A DNA stretch of 64,000 nucleotides from Corynebacterium renale (GTDB lineage Bacteria; Actinomycetota; Actinomycetes; Mycobacteriales; Mycobacteriaceae): assembly GCF_002563965.1 (NCBI RefSeq), contig NZ_PDJF01000001.1:310001-374000 (forward strand), in the 5' to 3' direction. This document shows, piece after piece, positions 1-10,952 of this stretch. The translations under genes and the position numbers were made by a program. The notes beneath the pieces are model-generated. The model worked only from the letters and a program-made list of their open reading frames with translations. It was not told where the DNA came from and ran no database searches. Numbering within the stretch: the first letter of the stretch is position 1; every line of letters begins with the position of its first letter.

Positions 1-2522
1 TATTCACCACGCGAGTTCACGACCATGCCCTTCATACCGGCCAGGGTCCAAATCTGACGCATGTTACCGGCAGCACCGGACTTCACGATCATCGGAATTG
101 GGTTGTCGTCTGGGTACAGCTTCTCGACGGCCTCGCCAACCTCGTCGGTCGCGGTCTTCCACAGCTCCACGAGACGGTCGTAACGCTCACGCTCGGTCAG
201 CGCACCCTGCTGCCAGTACTTACGCTCAATCTGGCGAGCATCTGCCTCGTAGCGCTCCAAGATTTCTTCCTTGTTTGGAAGAACCAGAACGTCAGACATT
301 GCGATGGTCACACCGGAACGCGTAGCCCAGTAGAAGCCGGCATCCTTCATCTTGTCCATCGTCTGCGCAACGGTGATCATCGGGTACTTGGCTGCGAGGT
401 CGTTGATGACGTCGCCAAGCATGATGGTGTCACCGCCACCCTTACGGGCCATAACGCCCTCAAGGTATGGGTAGTCCCATGGAAGCAGCTCGTTGAACAT
501 GACGCGCCCCAAGGTGGTGTGCGCCATCCAGGTCTGGCCCTTTTCCCAACCGTCGGGGAACTGCTCAGCCTCGATGTCAGCTGGCGGGCGCAGGTGGCTG
601 ATGCGCACGTGGATCGGAGCCTGTAGGCCCAGAACGCCACGGTCGCGGGCCATGATGGCCTCAGCCATGGAGCTGTACACACCGGTTGCTGGGTGCTCGT
701 CGGTTGCCTCGGAGTATGCGCCCTGGCCGCCGAACTCGTCCTCACCCTTAGCCATGGTCAGGTAGTAAAGACCGGTGACCATGTCCAGACGTGGCATAGC
801 CAGTGGCTTACCGGATGCTGGGGAAAGAATGTTGTTCGATGCCAGCATCAGGATGCGGGCCTCAGCCTGAGCCTCGGCGGACAGCGGCAGGTGGACTGCC
901 ATCTGGTCGCCGTCGAAGTCAGCGTTGAACGCCTCACAGGCCAGTGGGTGCAGCTGGATAGCCTTGCCCTCGACCAGCTTCGGTTCGAACGCCTGAATAC
1001 CCAGGCGGTGCAGCGTAGGTGCACGGTTCAGCATCACAGGGTGCTCGGAAATAGCCTCTTCGAGGACGTCCCACACCTCTGGACGCTGGCGTTCCACCAT
1101 GCGCTTTGCGCTCTTGATGTTCTGTGCGTAATCGTGCTCCACCAGACGCTTCATGACGAACGGCTTGAACAGCTCGAGCGCCATGAGCTTCGGCAGACCA
1201 CACTCGTGCAGCTTGAGCTGCGGGCCGACGATAATAACCGAACGGCCAGAGTAGTCAACACGCTTACCCAGCAAGTTCTGGCGGAAGCGACCCTGCTTAC
1301 CCTTAAGCAGATCAGACAGGGACTTCAGCGGACGGTTGCCCGGACCAGAAACCGGACGACCACGACGGCCGTTGTCGAACAGCGCGTCCACAGATTCCTG
1401 CAGCATGCGCTTCTCGTTGTTCACGATGATCTCTGGTGCGCCCAGTTCGATCATGCGCTTCAGACGATTGTTGCGGTTGATGACGCGGCGGTACAGGTCA
1501 TTCAGGTCGGAGGTCGCGAAGCGGCCACCGTCGAGCTGGACCATGGGGCGCAGCTCTGGCGGGATAACCGGGATCGCGTCCAGGACCATACCGGCTGGGT
1601 CGTTGCCGGAACGCTGGAACGCGGCAACAACCTTCAGGCGCTTCAGGGCGCGCAGCTTGCGCTGGCCCTTGCCGTTGTTGATGATCTCGCGGAGTTCTTC
1701 AGCCTCAGCGTCGAGGTCGAAGTTGCGGATGAGGGTCTGGATGGCTTCTGCACCCATGCCGCCCTCGAAGTAGTCCTCGTAGCGGTCGATGAGCTCGTCG
1801 TAGATGGTCTCATCGATGATCATCTGCTTTGGAGCAAGCTTAATGAAGGTCTGCCAGATTTCCTCGAGGCGGTCGACTTCACGCTCAGCGCGCTCGCGGA
1901 TGTGCTGCATTTCCTTTTCAGCGGCACGCTGGACCTTGCGACGAGCATCAGCTGCTGCGCCTTCAGCCTCGAGGGCTGCGAGGTCTTCTTCCAGCTTCTG
2001 GGCGCGCTCGTTGATCTCAACTTCTGCGTCCTGCTGGACTTCCTTCTTCTCCAGGAGCATTTCTGCTTCCAGAGTCGACTGGTCGTCGTGGCGTGCTTCT
2101 TCGTCGACGGACGTGATGATGTACGCCGCGAAGTAGATGATGCGCTCCAGGTCTTTTGGCGCCAGGTCAAGCAGGTAACCCAGGCGGGATGGAACACCCT
2201 TGAAGTACCAGATGTGGGTCACTGGTGCGGCGAGCTCGATATGGCCCATGCGCTCACGACGCACCTTGGACTTGGTCACCTCGACGCCACAGCGTTCACA
2301 GATGATGCCCTTGTAGCGGACGCGCTTGTACTTGCCGCACTGGCACTCCCAGTCGCGGGTAGGGCCGAAAATGCGCTCGCAGAACAGGCCGTCCTTCTCA
2401 GGCTTGAGGGTACGGTAGTTGATTGTCTCCGGCTTCTTGACCTCGCCCTTTGACCAACGGCGGATGTCTTCAGCGGTAGCCAGGCCAATGCGAAGCTCGT
2501 CGAAGAGGTTTACGTCAAACAC
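1..2522 (-). CDS. rpoC: DNA-directed RNA polymerase subunit beta' (3' end outside window)
   Basis: The N-terminal ~840 residues of the largest RNA polymerase subunit, which with RpoB forms the catalytic cleft. The GTG start at 2520-2522 gives [20 protein letters not shown] and is preceded by a GGGAG ribosome site. The first zinc site is visible as Cys60, Cys62, Cys75 and Cys78. The Mg2+-binding core NADFDGD lies at about residue 535 (plus-strand positions ~900-925). It follows rpoB by 80 bp on the same strand, and a CCCTCCC/GGGAGGG hairpin (2536-2558) sits just before its ribosome site. The rest of the gene lies left of position 1. Confidence 0.98.
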   Translation of the reverse strand, partial: MFDVNLFDELRIGLATAEDIRRWSKGEVKKPETINYRTLKPEKDGLFCERIFGPTRDWECQCGKYKRVRYKGIICERCGVEVTKSKVRRERMGHIELAAPVTHIWYFKGVPSRLGYLLDLAPKDLERIIYFAAYIITSVDEEARHDDQSTLEAEMLLEKKEVQQDAEVEINERAQKLEEDLAALEAEGAAADARRKVQRAAEKEMQHIRERAEREVDRLEEIWQTFIKLAPKQMIIDETIYDELIDRYEDYFEGGMGAEAIQTLIRNFDLDAEAEELREIINNGKGQRKLRALKRLKVVAAFQRSGNDPAGMVLDAIPVIPPELRPMVQLDGGRFATSDLNDLYRRVINRNNRLKRMIELGAPEIIVNNEKRMLQESVDALFDNGRRGRPVSGPGNRPLKSLSDLLKGKQGRFRQNLLGKRVDYSGRSVIIVGPQLKLHECGLPKLMALELFKPFVMKRLVEHDYAQNIKSAKRMVERQRPEVWDVLEEAISEHPVMLNRAPTLHRLGIQAFEPKLVEGKAIQLHPLACEAFNADFDGDQMAVHLPLSAEAQAEARILMLASNNILSPASGKPLAMPRLDMVTGLYYLTMAKGEDEFGGQGAYSEATDEHPATGVYSSMAEAIMARDRGVLGLQAPIHVRISHLRPPADIEAEQFPDGWEKGQTWMAHTTLGRVMFNELLPWDYPYLEGVMARKGGGDTIMLGDVINDLAAKYPMITVAQTMDKMKDAGFYWATRSGVTIAMSDVLVLPNKEEILERYEADARQIERKYWQQGALTERERYDRLVELWKTATDEVGEAVEKLYPDDNPIPMIVKSGAAGNMRQIWTLAGMKGMVVNSRGE

Positions 2523-2602
2523 GTAACTCCCTTTCCCCTCCCTTGTTGTACGGGAGGGCTAGTGATGGCGGTTGATTCTTACTTCTTGTACGTGGGATTC
2601 GC

Positions 2603-5600
2603 TTAGGCGATGTCGGCGTCGGAACGCTCATCACGGGACAGGTTGATGCCCAGTGAGGAACCTTCCATGTCGTCATCGTCGGAGCCGGAGAGTTCCATCG
2701 GCGTGCCGTCTGCGGAAAGGACTTCCACGTTAAGGCACAGCGACTGGAGTTCCTTGAGCAACACCTTGAAGGACTCAGGGATGCCTGGGTCTGGGATGTT
2801 GTCGCCCTTCACGATCGCTTCGTAGACCTTGACGCGGCCGACCACGTCGTCCGACTTGATGGTCAGGAGTTCCTGCAGGGTGTAGGCAGCGCCGTAAGCC
2901 TGCATTGCCCACACCTCCATCTCGCCGAAGCGCTGGCCACCGAACTGTGCCTTACCACCCAGTGGCTGCTGGGTAATCATGGAGTACGGGCCGGTGGAAC
3001 GAGCGTGGATCTTCTCATCAACCAGGTGGTGCAGCTTGAGCATGTACATGTAGCCGACCGAGACTGGGTATGGGAACGGTTCGCCGGAGCGGCCGTCGAG
3101 AAGCATTGCCTTGCCGTCCTCGTCGACCATGACGTCGCCGTCGCGGTTCGGGCGGGAGGAGCGCAGGAGGCCTGCGATTTCTTCGTTGGTGGCGCCGTCG
3201 AAGACTGGGGTTGCGGTCAGCGAACCGGCTGGGACGCTGTGCAGTTCCTCTGGCAGGGTCTTGAGTAGTTCGGCGTTGCGCTCGTCGTTTTCGTCGAGCT
3301 GCCAACCTGCGGAAGCCAACCAACCAAGGTGGGTTTCCAGGACCTGGCCGATGTTCATACGACGTGGCACACCGTGGGTGTTCAGGATGATGTCCACTGG
3401 GGTGCCATCTTCCATGAACGGCATGTCCTCAGGAGGCAAGATCTTACCGACGACACCCTTGTTGCCGTGGCGACCGGCGAGCTTGTCGCCGTCCTGGATC
3501 TTGCGCTTCTGTGCGACGTAGACGCGGATCATCTCGTTGACACCAGCGGGCAGGTCGTCGTCATCATCGCGGGAGAAACGCTGGACGCCGATGACCTTGC
3601 CGGTCTCGCCGTGTGGAACCTTCAGGGAGGTGTCGCGAACTTCGCGGGCCTTCTCGCCGAAGATTGCGCGCAGGAGACGCTCTTCCGGGGTGAGCTCGGT
3701 TTCACCCTTCGGGGTGACCTTACCGACGAGGATGTCGCCGGCGCGGACGTCGGCACCGATGCGGACGATGCCGCGCTCGTCGAGGTCCGCGAGGACCTCG
3801 TCGCCAACGTTCGGGATTTCACGGGTGATTTCCTCGGCACCAAGCTTGGTGTCGCGGGCATCGATCTCGTGCTCTTCGATGTGGATGGAGGTCAGGATGT
3901 CCTCTTCCACGATCCGCTGGTTGAGGATGATTGCGTCCTCGTAGTTGTGGCCTTCCCACGGCATGAAGGCGACGAGCAGGTTACGGCCCAGCGCCATTTC
4001 GCCGTTGTGGGTGCCCGGACCGTCAGCGAGTGGCTGGCCGGCCTCGACCCGGTCGCCGGTGTTGACCAGCGGGGTCTGGTTGTAGCAGGTGCCCTGGTTG
4101 GTGCGCTCAAATTTACGCAGCAGGTAGGTGTCACGCTGACCGTTGTCATCCATGATGGTGATGTAGTCAGCGGACATGTCTTCGACGACGCCGGCCTTCT
4201 TGGAAATGACCAGGTCGCCAGCGTCGTATGCTGCGCGCTGCTCCATACCGGTGCCCACGTATGGGGATTCCGGACGCAGCAGTGGCACAGCCTGACGCTG
4301 CATGTTCGCACCCATGAGGGCACGGTTAGCGTCGTCGTGTTCGAGGAATGGAATCATTGCGGTTGCAACGGAAACCATCTGACGTGGGGAAACGTCCAGG
4401 TAGTCGACGCCCTGTGGGCCGGTGACCTGAATGTCGCCGTCCTTCACGCGGACCTCGATGCGCTCCTGGATGATGTCACCGTCAGCGTTGACCTCGGTGG
4501 TTGCCTCTGCAATCGCGTAGCGGTCTTCTTCATCCGCGGTCAGGTACTCGACAATGTCGGTGACGTGGCCGTTGTCTACCTTGCGGTATGGGGTCTCGAT
4601 GAAGCCGAAGGAGTTCACGCGAGCGTAGGTGGACAGCGAACCGATCAGGCCAATGTTCGGGCCTTCAGGGGTCTCAATCGGGCACATGCGGCCGTAGTGC
4701 GATGGGTGCACGTCACGGACTTCGATGCCGGCGCGTTCACGGGACAGACCACCTGGGCCCAGTGCGGACAGACGACGCTTGTGCGTCAGGCCGGACAGGG
4801 AGTTGTTCTGGTCCATGAACTGGGACAGCTGGGAAGTACCGAAGAACTCGCGGATAGCTGCCGAAACTGGGCGGACGTTAATCAGCGAGGTCGGGGTGAT
4901 GGACTCCGCGTCCTGCGTGGTCATGCGCTCACGAACGACGCGCTCCATGCGGGACAGGCCAACGCGGACCTGGTTCTGAATCAGTTCGCCAACGGTGCGC
5001 AGGCGACGGTTACCGAAGTGGTCAATGTCGTCAGTCTCGACCGGAATCTCAACGCCGTCTGGGGAGGTCATGGTGCGCTCACCAGCATGGAGACGAACCA
5101 AGTATTCCAGGGTGGTTGCGATGTCTTCTTCGGTCAGGGTCTGCAGGCCGTCGTGATCGCCACCGAGGCCCAGCTTGCGGTTGATCTTGTAACGACCAAC
5201 GCGTGCCAGGTCGTAGCGCTTCGAGCTGAAGAAAGAGTTGTTCAGCAGCGACTGTGCGAGCTCGCGGGTGGGCTGCTCGCCTGGGCGCTGCTTGCGGTAG
5301 ATCACCAGCAGAGCCTGGTCGGTGCTTTCCACACCGTCGGACTCGAGGGTGGACATCATGATTTCGGAGAAACCGAAGCGGTCCACGATCTGCTGGGTGG
5401 TCCAACCCAGGGCCTTGAGCAGCACGGTGACAGGCTGACGACGCTTACGGTCGATACGCACGCCGACGGTGTCACGCTTATCGACGTCAAACTCGAGCCA
5501 CGCACCGCGCGAAGGGATAACCTTCACCGCGTGCAGCGGACGCTCGGTGGACTTGTCGATGGACTGGTCGAAGTAGACGCCTGGTGAGCGGACCAGCTGG

Positions 5601-6097
5601 GAGACAACGACACGCTCGGTGCCGTTCACAATGAAGGTGCCCTTTTCCGTCATCATCGGGAAGTCACCGATGAACACGGTCTGAGACTTGATCTCTTGGG
5701 TCTCATTGTTGATGAACTCTGCGGTCACATACAGTGGCGCCGAGTAGTTGATGTCCTTTTCCTTCGCCTCTTCGATGGTGTTCTTCACCGGCTCGAAACG
5801 GGGTTCAGACAAGGACAGGGACATGTTTCCGGAGTAGTCCTCAATCGGGGACAACTCTTCGAGGATCTCCTCAAGACCAGAAACTACGCGCGCGTCTTCG
5901 CCGCGGAGTTCCTGTTGTTCTGCACGCCACTCAGGCGCACCGATGAGCCACGAGAAAGAATCTCGTTGCACGTCAAGGAGACCCGGGATTTCGATTGGCT
6001 CCTGGTACTTAGCAAATGAGTACCGCTTTGGAGCACCGGGGATTTCAGCCACTGACTTGGTCTGGCGGGAGACTGCCAAGATGGGTCCTTCCAGCAC
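2603..6097 (-). CDS. rpoB: DNA-directed RNA polymerase subunit beta
   Basis: Beta subunit of RNA polymerase, 1164 residues from the GTG at 6097, the usual actinobacterial length. The rifampicin pocket near residue 430-460 reads [14 protein letters not shown] and then [13 protein letters not shown], so the positions most often altered in resistant strains (E. coli D516, H526, S531) are wild type. A TTG six codons downstream (6077-6079) has a better placed GGAAGG seven bases before it and would give [13 protein letters not shown]; the same ambiguity is known for mycobacterial rpoB. The C-terminus has an acidic DDDD stretch. Confidence 0.98.
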   Translation of the reverse strand: MLEGPILAVSRQTKSVAEIPGAPKRYSFAKYQEPIEIPGLLDVQRDSFSWLIGAPEWRAEQQELRGEDARVVSGLEEILEELSPIEDYSGNMSLSLSEPRFEPVKNTIEEAKEKDINYSAPLYVTAEFINNETQEIKSQTVFIGDFPMMTEKGTFIVNGTERVVVSQLVRSPGVYFDQSIDKSTERPLHAVKVIPSRGAWLEFDVDKRDTVGVRIDRKRRQPVTVLLKALGWTTQQIVDRFGFSEIMMSTLESDGVESTDQALLVIYRKQRPGEQPTRELAQSLLNNSFFSSKRYDLARVGRYKINRKLGLGGDHDGLQTLTEEDIATTLEYLVRLHAGERTMTSPDGVEIPVETDDIDHFGNRRLRTVGELIQNQVRVGLSRMERVVRERMTTQDAESITPTSLINVRPVSAAIREFFGTSQLSQFMDQNNSLSGLTHKRRLSALGPGGLSRERAGIEVRDVHPSHYGRMCPIETPEGPNIGLIGSLSTYARVNSFGFIETPYRKVDNGHVTDIVEYLTADEEDRYAIAEATTEVNADGDIIQERIEVRVKDGDIQVTGPQGVDYLDVSPRQMVSVATAMIPFLEHDDANRALMGANMQRQAVPLLRPESPYVGTGMEQRAAYDAGDLVISKKAGVVEDMSADYITIMDDNGQRDTYLLRKFERTNQGTCYNQTPLVNTGDRVEAGQPLADGPGTHNGEMALGRNLLVAFMPWEGHNYEDAIILNQRIVEEDILTSIHIEEHEIDARDTKLGAEEITREIPNVGDEVLADLDERGIVRIGADVRAGDILVGKVTPKGETELTPEERLLRAIFGEKAREVRDTSLKVPHGETGKVIGVQRFSRDDDDDLPAGVNEMIRVYVAQKRKIQDGDKLAGRHGNKGVVGKILPPEDMPFMEDGTPVDIILNTHGVPRRMNIGQVLETHLGWLASAGWQLDENDERNAELLKTLPEELHSVPAGSLTATPVFDGATNEEIAGLLRSSRPNRDGDVMVDEDGKAMLLDGRSGEPFPYPVSVGYMYMLKLHHLVDEKIHARSTGPYSMITQQPLGGKAQFGGQRFGEMEVWAMQAYGAAYTLQELLTIKSDDVVGRVKVYEAIVKGDNIPDPGIPESFKVLLKELQSLCLNVEVLSADGTPMELSGSDDDDMEGSSLGINLSRDERSDADIA

Positions 6098-6206
6098 CTC
6101 ACGCGGTGAGCACGGACACCGTGGGCTGGGGCCGCCTCTACCGCTGGATAAATTTGAGCAATTAACCTGCTGTGGATACCCGCCCCTAGAATGCAGAAAA
6201 CGACCT

Positions 6207-6212
6207 TGTCAA
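6207..6212 (-). promoter_or_regulatory. possible rpoB promoter -35 element
   Basis: A perfect TTGACA on the minus strand, 110 bp upstream of the rpoB start in the 193-bp gap. The matching -10 about 17 bp downstream (near 6184-6190) is poor (CTAGGG/TCTAGG), so the call is tentative. The gap also has a short inverted repeat around TCCAA/TTGGA at 6213-6236. Confidence 0.3.
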
Positions 6213-6290
6213 GTCCAACTTTTTATAATTGGACCTTCAAGGTTTCTACGCACGCTAGAGACGGATTCCAGCGCAACGTCGTAGCTTACT

Positions 6291-7256
6291 CTACTTTTCA
6301 TCCTCACGCAAGGGCTCCATACCACTTTTGCGGTCACGCCCAAAACCGGAGAATACCCCCACCGCTCCGACCACGGCGATCAGTGCACCGAGCCCGAGAA
6401 GAATCCACGAAATGACGGTGACAGCGCCTCCGTGGCTCATATTTTCAGCGACCTCCGTCAGGCGCTGTTGTGAGTCTTCGGTAGTGCTACCGGCATACGC
6501 TAACACAGGTTCACGGAAAGTACCGTCACGCTCGCCGTAGTACTGCTCCACATCTTCGTTGATGTGGAGGACCAAACCGCTGTCTTTATCAATAAAGATC
6601 TCCCGCTCAGCGGAGTAGAACAGGTATCCCTGCTGGGGCGATCCATCATCTTGCGTCAGCATGGTGGTGTTGCCCAAGCCTGCGTACTTGGTTGCCACGT
6701 TGGTGGGCGCGATGTTTTGGGTGTACCGGTAGGTTTCCCGGCCTGCTACTTCAGCGACTCCCGCGAAGGTGACAGGTTCCGCGCTGCGCAGGTATGGGTC
6801 GAATAGTTGCGTCAGGTTGTCTGCTGCCCCGGCGGGGGTCATCCACCACGGGCCGTCGATAGGCACAGTGCGCGTTGGGGTGGCCAGGACTTCGCTGACC
6901 TCGGCGTGGTGGACTGCTTCGCCGGTTTCGCGGTCCATCGGATAGTTCCAGACGGTTGCTGTGATGAGGTTTTCGGGCTCCGGGCGGTCGGCGCGGTTGA
7001 TGGTTTCGCCGAGGCGGACCATGACATTTTCTGTGCTCGAGGGTTCTTCGAGGGTGACGTGCCACTGCCGGGTGAGGTCTGTGGTTTCTTCGCCGACTTT
7101 CGCGTCCTTGGCGTGGATTGTCCAGGTCAGCCCTGTTGTGTCGAGTGGCAGCGTAGCGGCGGTGGGCAGCATGCGTGGTGCGAGGATGCCTGCCACAGCG
7201 AGCGCTACACCCAGGCCGAGCAACAGGGTTGAAAGGACGCGGGACTTCGGAAGCAT
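6291..7256 (-). CDS. DUF3068 (PorA-family) membrane-anchored exported protein
   Basis: 321 residues with an N-terminal transmembrane or signal segment (about residues 8-32, LSTLLLGLGVALAVAGILAP), a ~240-residue extracytoplasmic part, and a C-terminal transmembrane helix (about 280-303) ending in a basic tail. This matches DUF3068, a family confined to mycolic-acid actinobacteria and named after PorA in some databases. No catalytic motif is seen and the function is not established. It is co-directional with the transporter operon upstream (stop 21 bp away) and with rpoB downstream, so it may be the last gene of the 7.3-14.8 kb unit. Confidence 0.75.
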   Translation of the reverse strand: MLPKSRVLSTLLLGLGVALAVAGILAPRMLPTAATLPLDTTGLTWTIHAKDAKVGEETTDLTRQWHVTLEEPSSTENVMVRLGETINRADRPEPENLITATVWNYPMDRETGEAVHHAEVSEVLATPTRTVPIDGPWWMTPAGAADNLTQLFDPYLRSAEPVTFAGVAEVAGRETYRYTQNIAPTNVATKYAGLGNTTMLTQDDGSPQQGYLFYSAEREIFIDKDSGLVLHINEDVEQYYGERDGTFREPVLAYAGSTTEDSQQRLTEVAENMSHGGAVTVISWILLGLGALIAVVGAVGVFSGFGRDRKSGMEPLREDEK

Positions 7257-7277
7257 GGGGGCTAGTCTACCGACTTC

Positions 7278-9311
7278 CTAGCTCCCGGCGTTTTCTCGGC
7301 CTGAAGTTCTCCGCGCGGTGGCAGCTTGTTTAAGCAGGCTGCGTGCGGAAAGCCACATGATCAGCCCGCCGAGCAGCCCCATCGACCCCATCCCGACGGC
7401 CAGGCCGGCCCACCATCCGCCCACGGTCATTCCGGTGGGGCTAGGTTGTGCTTCCACGCGGCGTATTCCGCCCTGGTTCGGGGCCACTCCCCCAGGTTGT
7501 TCGCTTATCGACGCCCCTCCGGCCAGTTCCTCTGACCCCGGAGGAAGCGTCGCTTCCTCCGGCGTCGCTTCCTCCGGCGTCGCTTCCTGCGGCGTCGCTT
7601 CCTGCGGTGCTGCGGGCGCCGGTGCAGAGGCTGGCCGCGCAGCCGGTGCCGACGGCGCGGCGGCAACGTGTTGTGCCGGTGCCGTAGCCGCAGTCGCGTT
7701 CTGCGCAGGGGCCTGCGCCGGCACCTGAGCCACCGGCTTCTTGTGAGCTGACGTCTCGGAGAGAACTGAAGCGGCGAGTTTGTCGGCGCTGCGCAGCATG
7801 GTGGTCAGGTCAGTGACTATGCCGCGTACTTCGTGGGGGTTCACGTGGCGCGTACTACCTGCCTGCTGGGTGTGGCCCGGCTGACCCTCGACCGCAAAGT
7901 GCGCGGTCAGAGGCACCCGGTAGGGTTCGCCATAAATATCTGTTCCGGAGTATTCGAAGGTCACGGTGTATGTTCCCGGCGCGCTGAAGAAGAATGCTTG
8001 GTGGTCGTGGGCGCCGGGAGCGTAGGTAACGGTTGTGGTGAGGTCGTCGGAATCGAGCGCCGTGGTGAAGTTGGTCAAGCCCACGTGTCCACTGACCATG
8101 CGCCCGGGGCCGGTGAACTCTGCGATCCGGAGAGTGATGGGCCCTTCCCCAAACATGTCTGCCCCGTCTTCGGCAGAGAATCCAACCCAGGGGACGTTCG
8201 GGTTTTCATTCTGTGTTTGGGGCAGGACCCAGACGCGCTGCGGCATTCCGGGGATGGTGAGGTCGGGGGTGGCTTGGGCGTGCTCTCCGACGACGAAAAC
8301 GAATTGGCCCGATTCGTAGCGGTGTACCTCTTTGTTTTCGGTGGCTTTGAGGTAAGCGCTCATTTCGCCCAGATAGTTTGCCCCGAGCGACAGGTCCATG
8401 TGGCCACGTTCGATGCGGCGCTTGGTCGAATCTAGTTCAGGGGCGGGCACGCCGGGACGCCCGGGTTGCGGTGCCGGGCGTGTTCCAGAGGTGGCGCCGG
8501 TGGTTGTGCCCTCGGGTAGGCCGACCTGGGTGTCGTCGCCGACGAGCCAGATGAGTTCGCGGGGGGCGGATTCGACCGGGCGGCCGTCGTGAAGCGATCC
8601 GGTGACTTTCCACGTGGTCTTATATATTCCGGGTTTGGTGAAGGCCCAGGAGTTGTGGCCGTGGCTGCCTACGTAGACGGGGAATTTTTGTGGTCCGTCC
8701 GGGATGGAGAAGAGCCGTTCCGGTGCGGGGTCGGAGGCGACGGACGCGAATGCGTGCATGGCAGCGCCGGCGGGGATGGAGTAGTCGACGAGTTCGAAGG
8801 TGAGCTCGTCGCCGTACTGGGTGGGCACGTCCCATTCGTGCGCCGGGTCGAAGGCTCCGGTGCCGGCCCAGATGGGCTTGTTGCCTTGGCTAAACGGCAT
8901 GTTCTGTGGCGCTAGCCAGATGGTGTGGCCTGGTTGTCCGAGGAATTCTAGGTGGTTTTTCGTGCCGGCGGGCTCGGGGAGGACGACACGGGAGAGGTCA
9001 TTGCCCTGGGCGTCGGATTCAGGTGCCAGGCGTAGGCATACTGTGTCCATCGGCTGGACGTGCTGGCCATTAACCACCTGAATGTCCAGGTCGCCGGCCT
9101 GGTTGTGGGTGGCGTAGAGGGCGTCGACGTGCGAGTTGAAAAGGAGGTCGCGTCCGGCACACGGGTGGTCGAGTTGCTTATCGACGCCCACCGAATGCCC
9201 CACCATTCCGGGCTTGTGCAGGGATTCCTCCGCGTGGACCATGGGGCTGCTGGCAAGCGTGAGAGTAAGTGCGGCGGTCAGTGCTGCAAGGGGTGCTTTT
9301 AGTGGGCGCAT
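7278..9311 (-). CDS. ABC transporter-associated surface repeat protein (anchored-repeat wall type)
   Basis: A 677-residue exported protein from the ATG at 9309-9311, chosen because AAGGAG stands 6 bases upstream. It has a signal peptide (about 1-27), two copies of the actinobacterial surface-anchored repeat domain (about 30-235 and 270-480) with His-rich motifs such as GSHGHNSWAF and GAHDHQAFFF, an Ala/Pro-rich stalk with EATPQ/EATPE repeats, and a C-terminal membrane helix (about 630-654) with a basic tail. It matches the putative ABC transporter-associated repeat protein class. It overlaps the permease gene by 13 bp, so translation is probably coupled. Likely role: surface capture or relay of the metal for the transporter. 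Confidence 0.8.
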   Translation of the reverse strand: MRPLKAPLAALTAALTLTLASSPMVHAEESLHKPGMVGHSVGVDKQLDHPCAGRDLLFNSHVDALYATHNQAGDLDIQVVNGQHVQPMDTVCLRLAPESDAQGNDLSRVVLPEPAGTKNHLEFLGQPGHTIWLAPQNMPFSQGNKPIWAGTGAFDPAHEWDVPTQYGDELTFELVDYSIPAGAAMHAFASVASDPAPERLFSIPDGPQKFPVYVGSHGHNSWAFTKPGIYKTTWKVTGSLHDGRPVESAPRELIWLVGDDTQVGLPEGTTTGATSGTRPAPQPGRPGVPAPELDSTKRRIERGHMDLSLGANYLGEMSAYLKATENKEVHRYESGQFVFVVGEHAQATPDLTIPGMPQRVWVLPQTQNENPNVPWVGFSAEDGADMFGEGPITLRIAEFTGPGRMVSGHVGLTNFTTALDSDDLTTTVTYAPGAHDHQAFFFSAPGTYTVTFEYSGTDIYGEPYRVPLTAHFAVEGQPGHTQQAGSTRHVNPHEVRGIVTDLTTMLRSADKLAASVLSETSAHKKPVAQVPAQAPAQNATAATAPAQHVAAAPSAPAARPASAPAPAAPQEATPQEATPEEATPEEATLPPGSEELAGGASISEQPGGVAPNQGGIRRVEAQPSPTGMTVGGWWAGLAVGMGSMGLLGGLIMWLSARSLLKQAATARRTSGRENAGS
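7546..7605. repeat. 15-bp in-frame tandem repeat, 4 units
   Basis: Four consecutive near-identical 15-bp units of the form GGCGTCGCTTCCTSC (plus strand), encoding EATPQ/EATPE in the stalk of the surface protein on the minus strand. The unit is a multiple of three, so copy-number change would alter stalk length without breaking the frame. Confidence 0.9.
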
Positions 9312-10183
9312 TCTTTCTCCTTCACGTGCGGTACTGGGTAGGTTCGCTGGCCGGCGATGGTGGTGAGGATCCAGACCACGATGAACAGGGCGGTCAGGGT
9401 GAGAACAATCGTGGCGCCGGTGGGCAGGTCGATGGACCACGAGAGGTACAGCCCTACCACCGCGCCGATAACTCCGACGGTGACGGAGACGGCCATCATG
9501 GTGCTTAAACGTGTGGTCAGCAGGCGCGCCGTCGCAGCGGGCGTAATCAGCAGCGCGAGCACCAGGATTGTGCCGACCGCGCGCACGGAAATCACCACGG
9601 CCGCCGTGACGGCGAGGTAGATGATCAAGTCCATGGCGAAGACGCGGATGTTCATCACCTGCGCGGTCTCCCTATCCAGGGCCACCGCAACCAGCCGCGA
9701 CGTGCACACAGTAATCACTGCGATCACCGCCGCGCCCACAACCGTGGAGACCACAATGTCTGTGGCAGAGATACCGGTTATCGAGCCAAAGAGAATAGAG
9801 GTCAGCGAGGTGGTGTAGCCCTGAATCCGGGACATAATAACCAGGCCCAGCGCGAACGCTGCGGCGAAGAATATTCCAATCGCGGAATCTTCGCGGACCT
9901 GCCGGCGTTGGGAGGTCACCGCGATGAGCACGGCGACTATGGCACCCGCGACCGCCCCGCCCAGCAGCACTGATCCTTGGAGTGCGAAGGCCACTGCGAT
10001 GCCCGGGAAGATGGCGTGCGAGACCGCATCGCCAATAAACGCCATGCCACGCAGCACAACGTGCACGCCCACGACCGCGCACACGATGGCAGTAACCACG
10101 GCGATGCACAGCGCTTTCGGGAGGAAGCCGAGCGCAGGGTTGGTCAGGTCCTGGATGAATTCCAGCGGGCTGATCTCAAGCAT
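9299..10183 (-). CDS. anchored-repeat-type metal ABC transporter, permease
   Basis: 294 residues with about eight hydrophobic helices, of the ABC-3 family that includes ZnuB, TroC and MntB. The N-terminal motif GVHVVLRGMAFIGDAVSHAI is typical of this family. Its start lies inside the ATPase gene (8-bp overlap) and its stop lies inside the surface-protein gene, so the three are probably translationally coupled. The substrate is inferred to be zinc or manganese from the family and from the TroA-type binding protein in the same operon. Confidence 0.9.
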   Translation of the reverse strand: MLEISPLEFIQDLTNPALGFLPKALCIAVVTAIVCAVVGVHVVLRGMAFIGDAVSHAIFPGIAVAFALQGSVLLGGAVAGAIVAVLIAVTSQRRQVREDSAIGIFFAAAFALGLVIMSRIQGYTTSLTSILFGSITGISATDIVVSTVVGAAVIAVITVCTSRLVAVALDRETAQVMNIRVFAMDLIIYLAVTAAVVISVRAVGTILVLALLITPAATARLLTTRLSTMMAVSVTVGVIGAVVGLYLSWSIDLPTGATIVLTLTALFIVVWILTTIAGQRTYPVPHVKEKECAH

Positions 10184-10952
10184 TGCGCACCTCCGGTGCC
10201 GCCACGTTGATGGCGCGCAGGAGCGGTGAATCGGAACGCACCTGAAAAGTTTCCTGCCACAGTTCCGGGCTATCGACGTCCGCGAAGGTGCCGTAGGCGG
10301 TCACGCCACCGCGGAAGAGCATGAGGTGGCCGCACGCGTCGACAGCTTCGGGCAGGTTGTGCGTACTCATCATGAGCGCGGTCCCCTCCCCCGCCAACTG
10401 CGCGAACAGGTCAAGCAAAGCTTCCACCGACGGGTAATCCAGGCCGGTAAACGGCTCATCCAGGAAGAGCACCCGCGGTTCGGTGACCAAGGCACGCGCG
10501 ATAAGCACGCGCTGACGTTGCCCACCCGAGAGCTCCGCGATGGGACGCGCAGACAAATCGTGCAGGCCCACATACGACAAAGACTTATCGACGGCCACCT
10601 GATCCTTCTTCCCCGGCAACTGCCACCACGGACGCCGGGCCACCAGCGCGTTGCGCACGGTTTGCGCGACGGTGATGGGGAAATCCCAGGCGACGTCGTG
10701 ACGCTGGGGCACGTAGCCCAGGTGACGCCGGGCCGCCTTGCCGGTGTCACCACAGATGGTTGCGGTGCCGCGGTGCGGGATAAGTCCCATCATGGCGCGC
10801 ATGAGTGTGGTTTTACCAGCGCCGTTGGGCCCGAGGAGGCCCACGAACTGGCCCGGGTAGAGCTGAAAGGAGACGTCGTCGAAGACGGCGCCTGTCCCGT
10901 AACTGACGGCGAGGTCTTCTACCTCAACGACCGGTTTCTGCGGTGCCGTCAT
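10176..10952 (-). CDS. anchored-repeat-type metal ABC transporter, ATP-binding subunit
   Basis: 258-residue ABC ATPase with Walker A GPNGAGKTT (about residue 40), signature LSGGQRQR, Walker B RVLFLDEPF and an H-loop MMSTHNLPEA. Its similarity is to ZnuC/MntA-type importers. It overlaps the upstream surface-protein gene by 4 bp (ATGA) and the downstream permease gene by 8 bp. It energises the permease encoded at 9299-10183. Confidence 0.92.
   Translation of the reverse strand: MTAPQKPVVEVEDLAVSYGTGAVFDDVSFQLYPGQFVGLLGPNGAGKTTLMRAMMGLIPHRGTATICGDTGKAARRHLGYVPQRHDVAWDFPITVAQTVRNALVARRPWWQLPGKKDQVAVDKSLSYVGLHDLSARPIAELSGGQRQRVLIARALVTEPRVLFLDEPFTGLDYPSVEALLDLFAQLAGEGTALMMSTHNLPEAVDACGHLMLFRGGVTAYGTFADVDSPELWQETFQVRSDSPLLRAINVAAPEVRNA

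Noticed and set aside
693-2453. 586-codon open frame on the plus strand across rpoC
   Set aside because: It is exactly antisense to the conserved rpoC frame, has no ribosome site, and follows from high-GC codon use.
3329-5587. 752-codon open frame on the plus strand across rpoB
   Set aside because: Antisense shadow of rpoB; composition and absence of motifs show it is not a gene.
7278-9440. Longer N-terminus for the surface protein (44 extra codons upstream of 9311)
   Set aside because: It would overlap the permease by 142 bp and hide the signal peptide; AAGGAG stands before the internal ATG.
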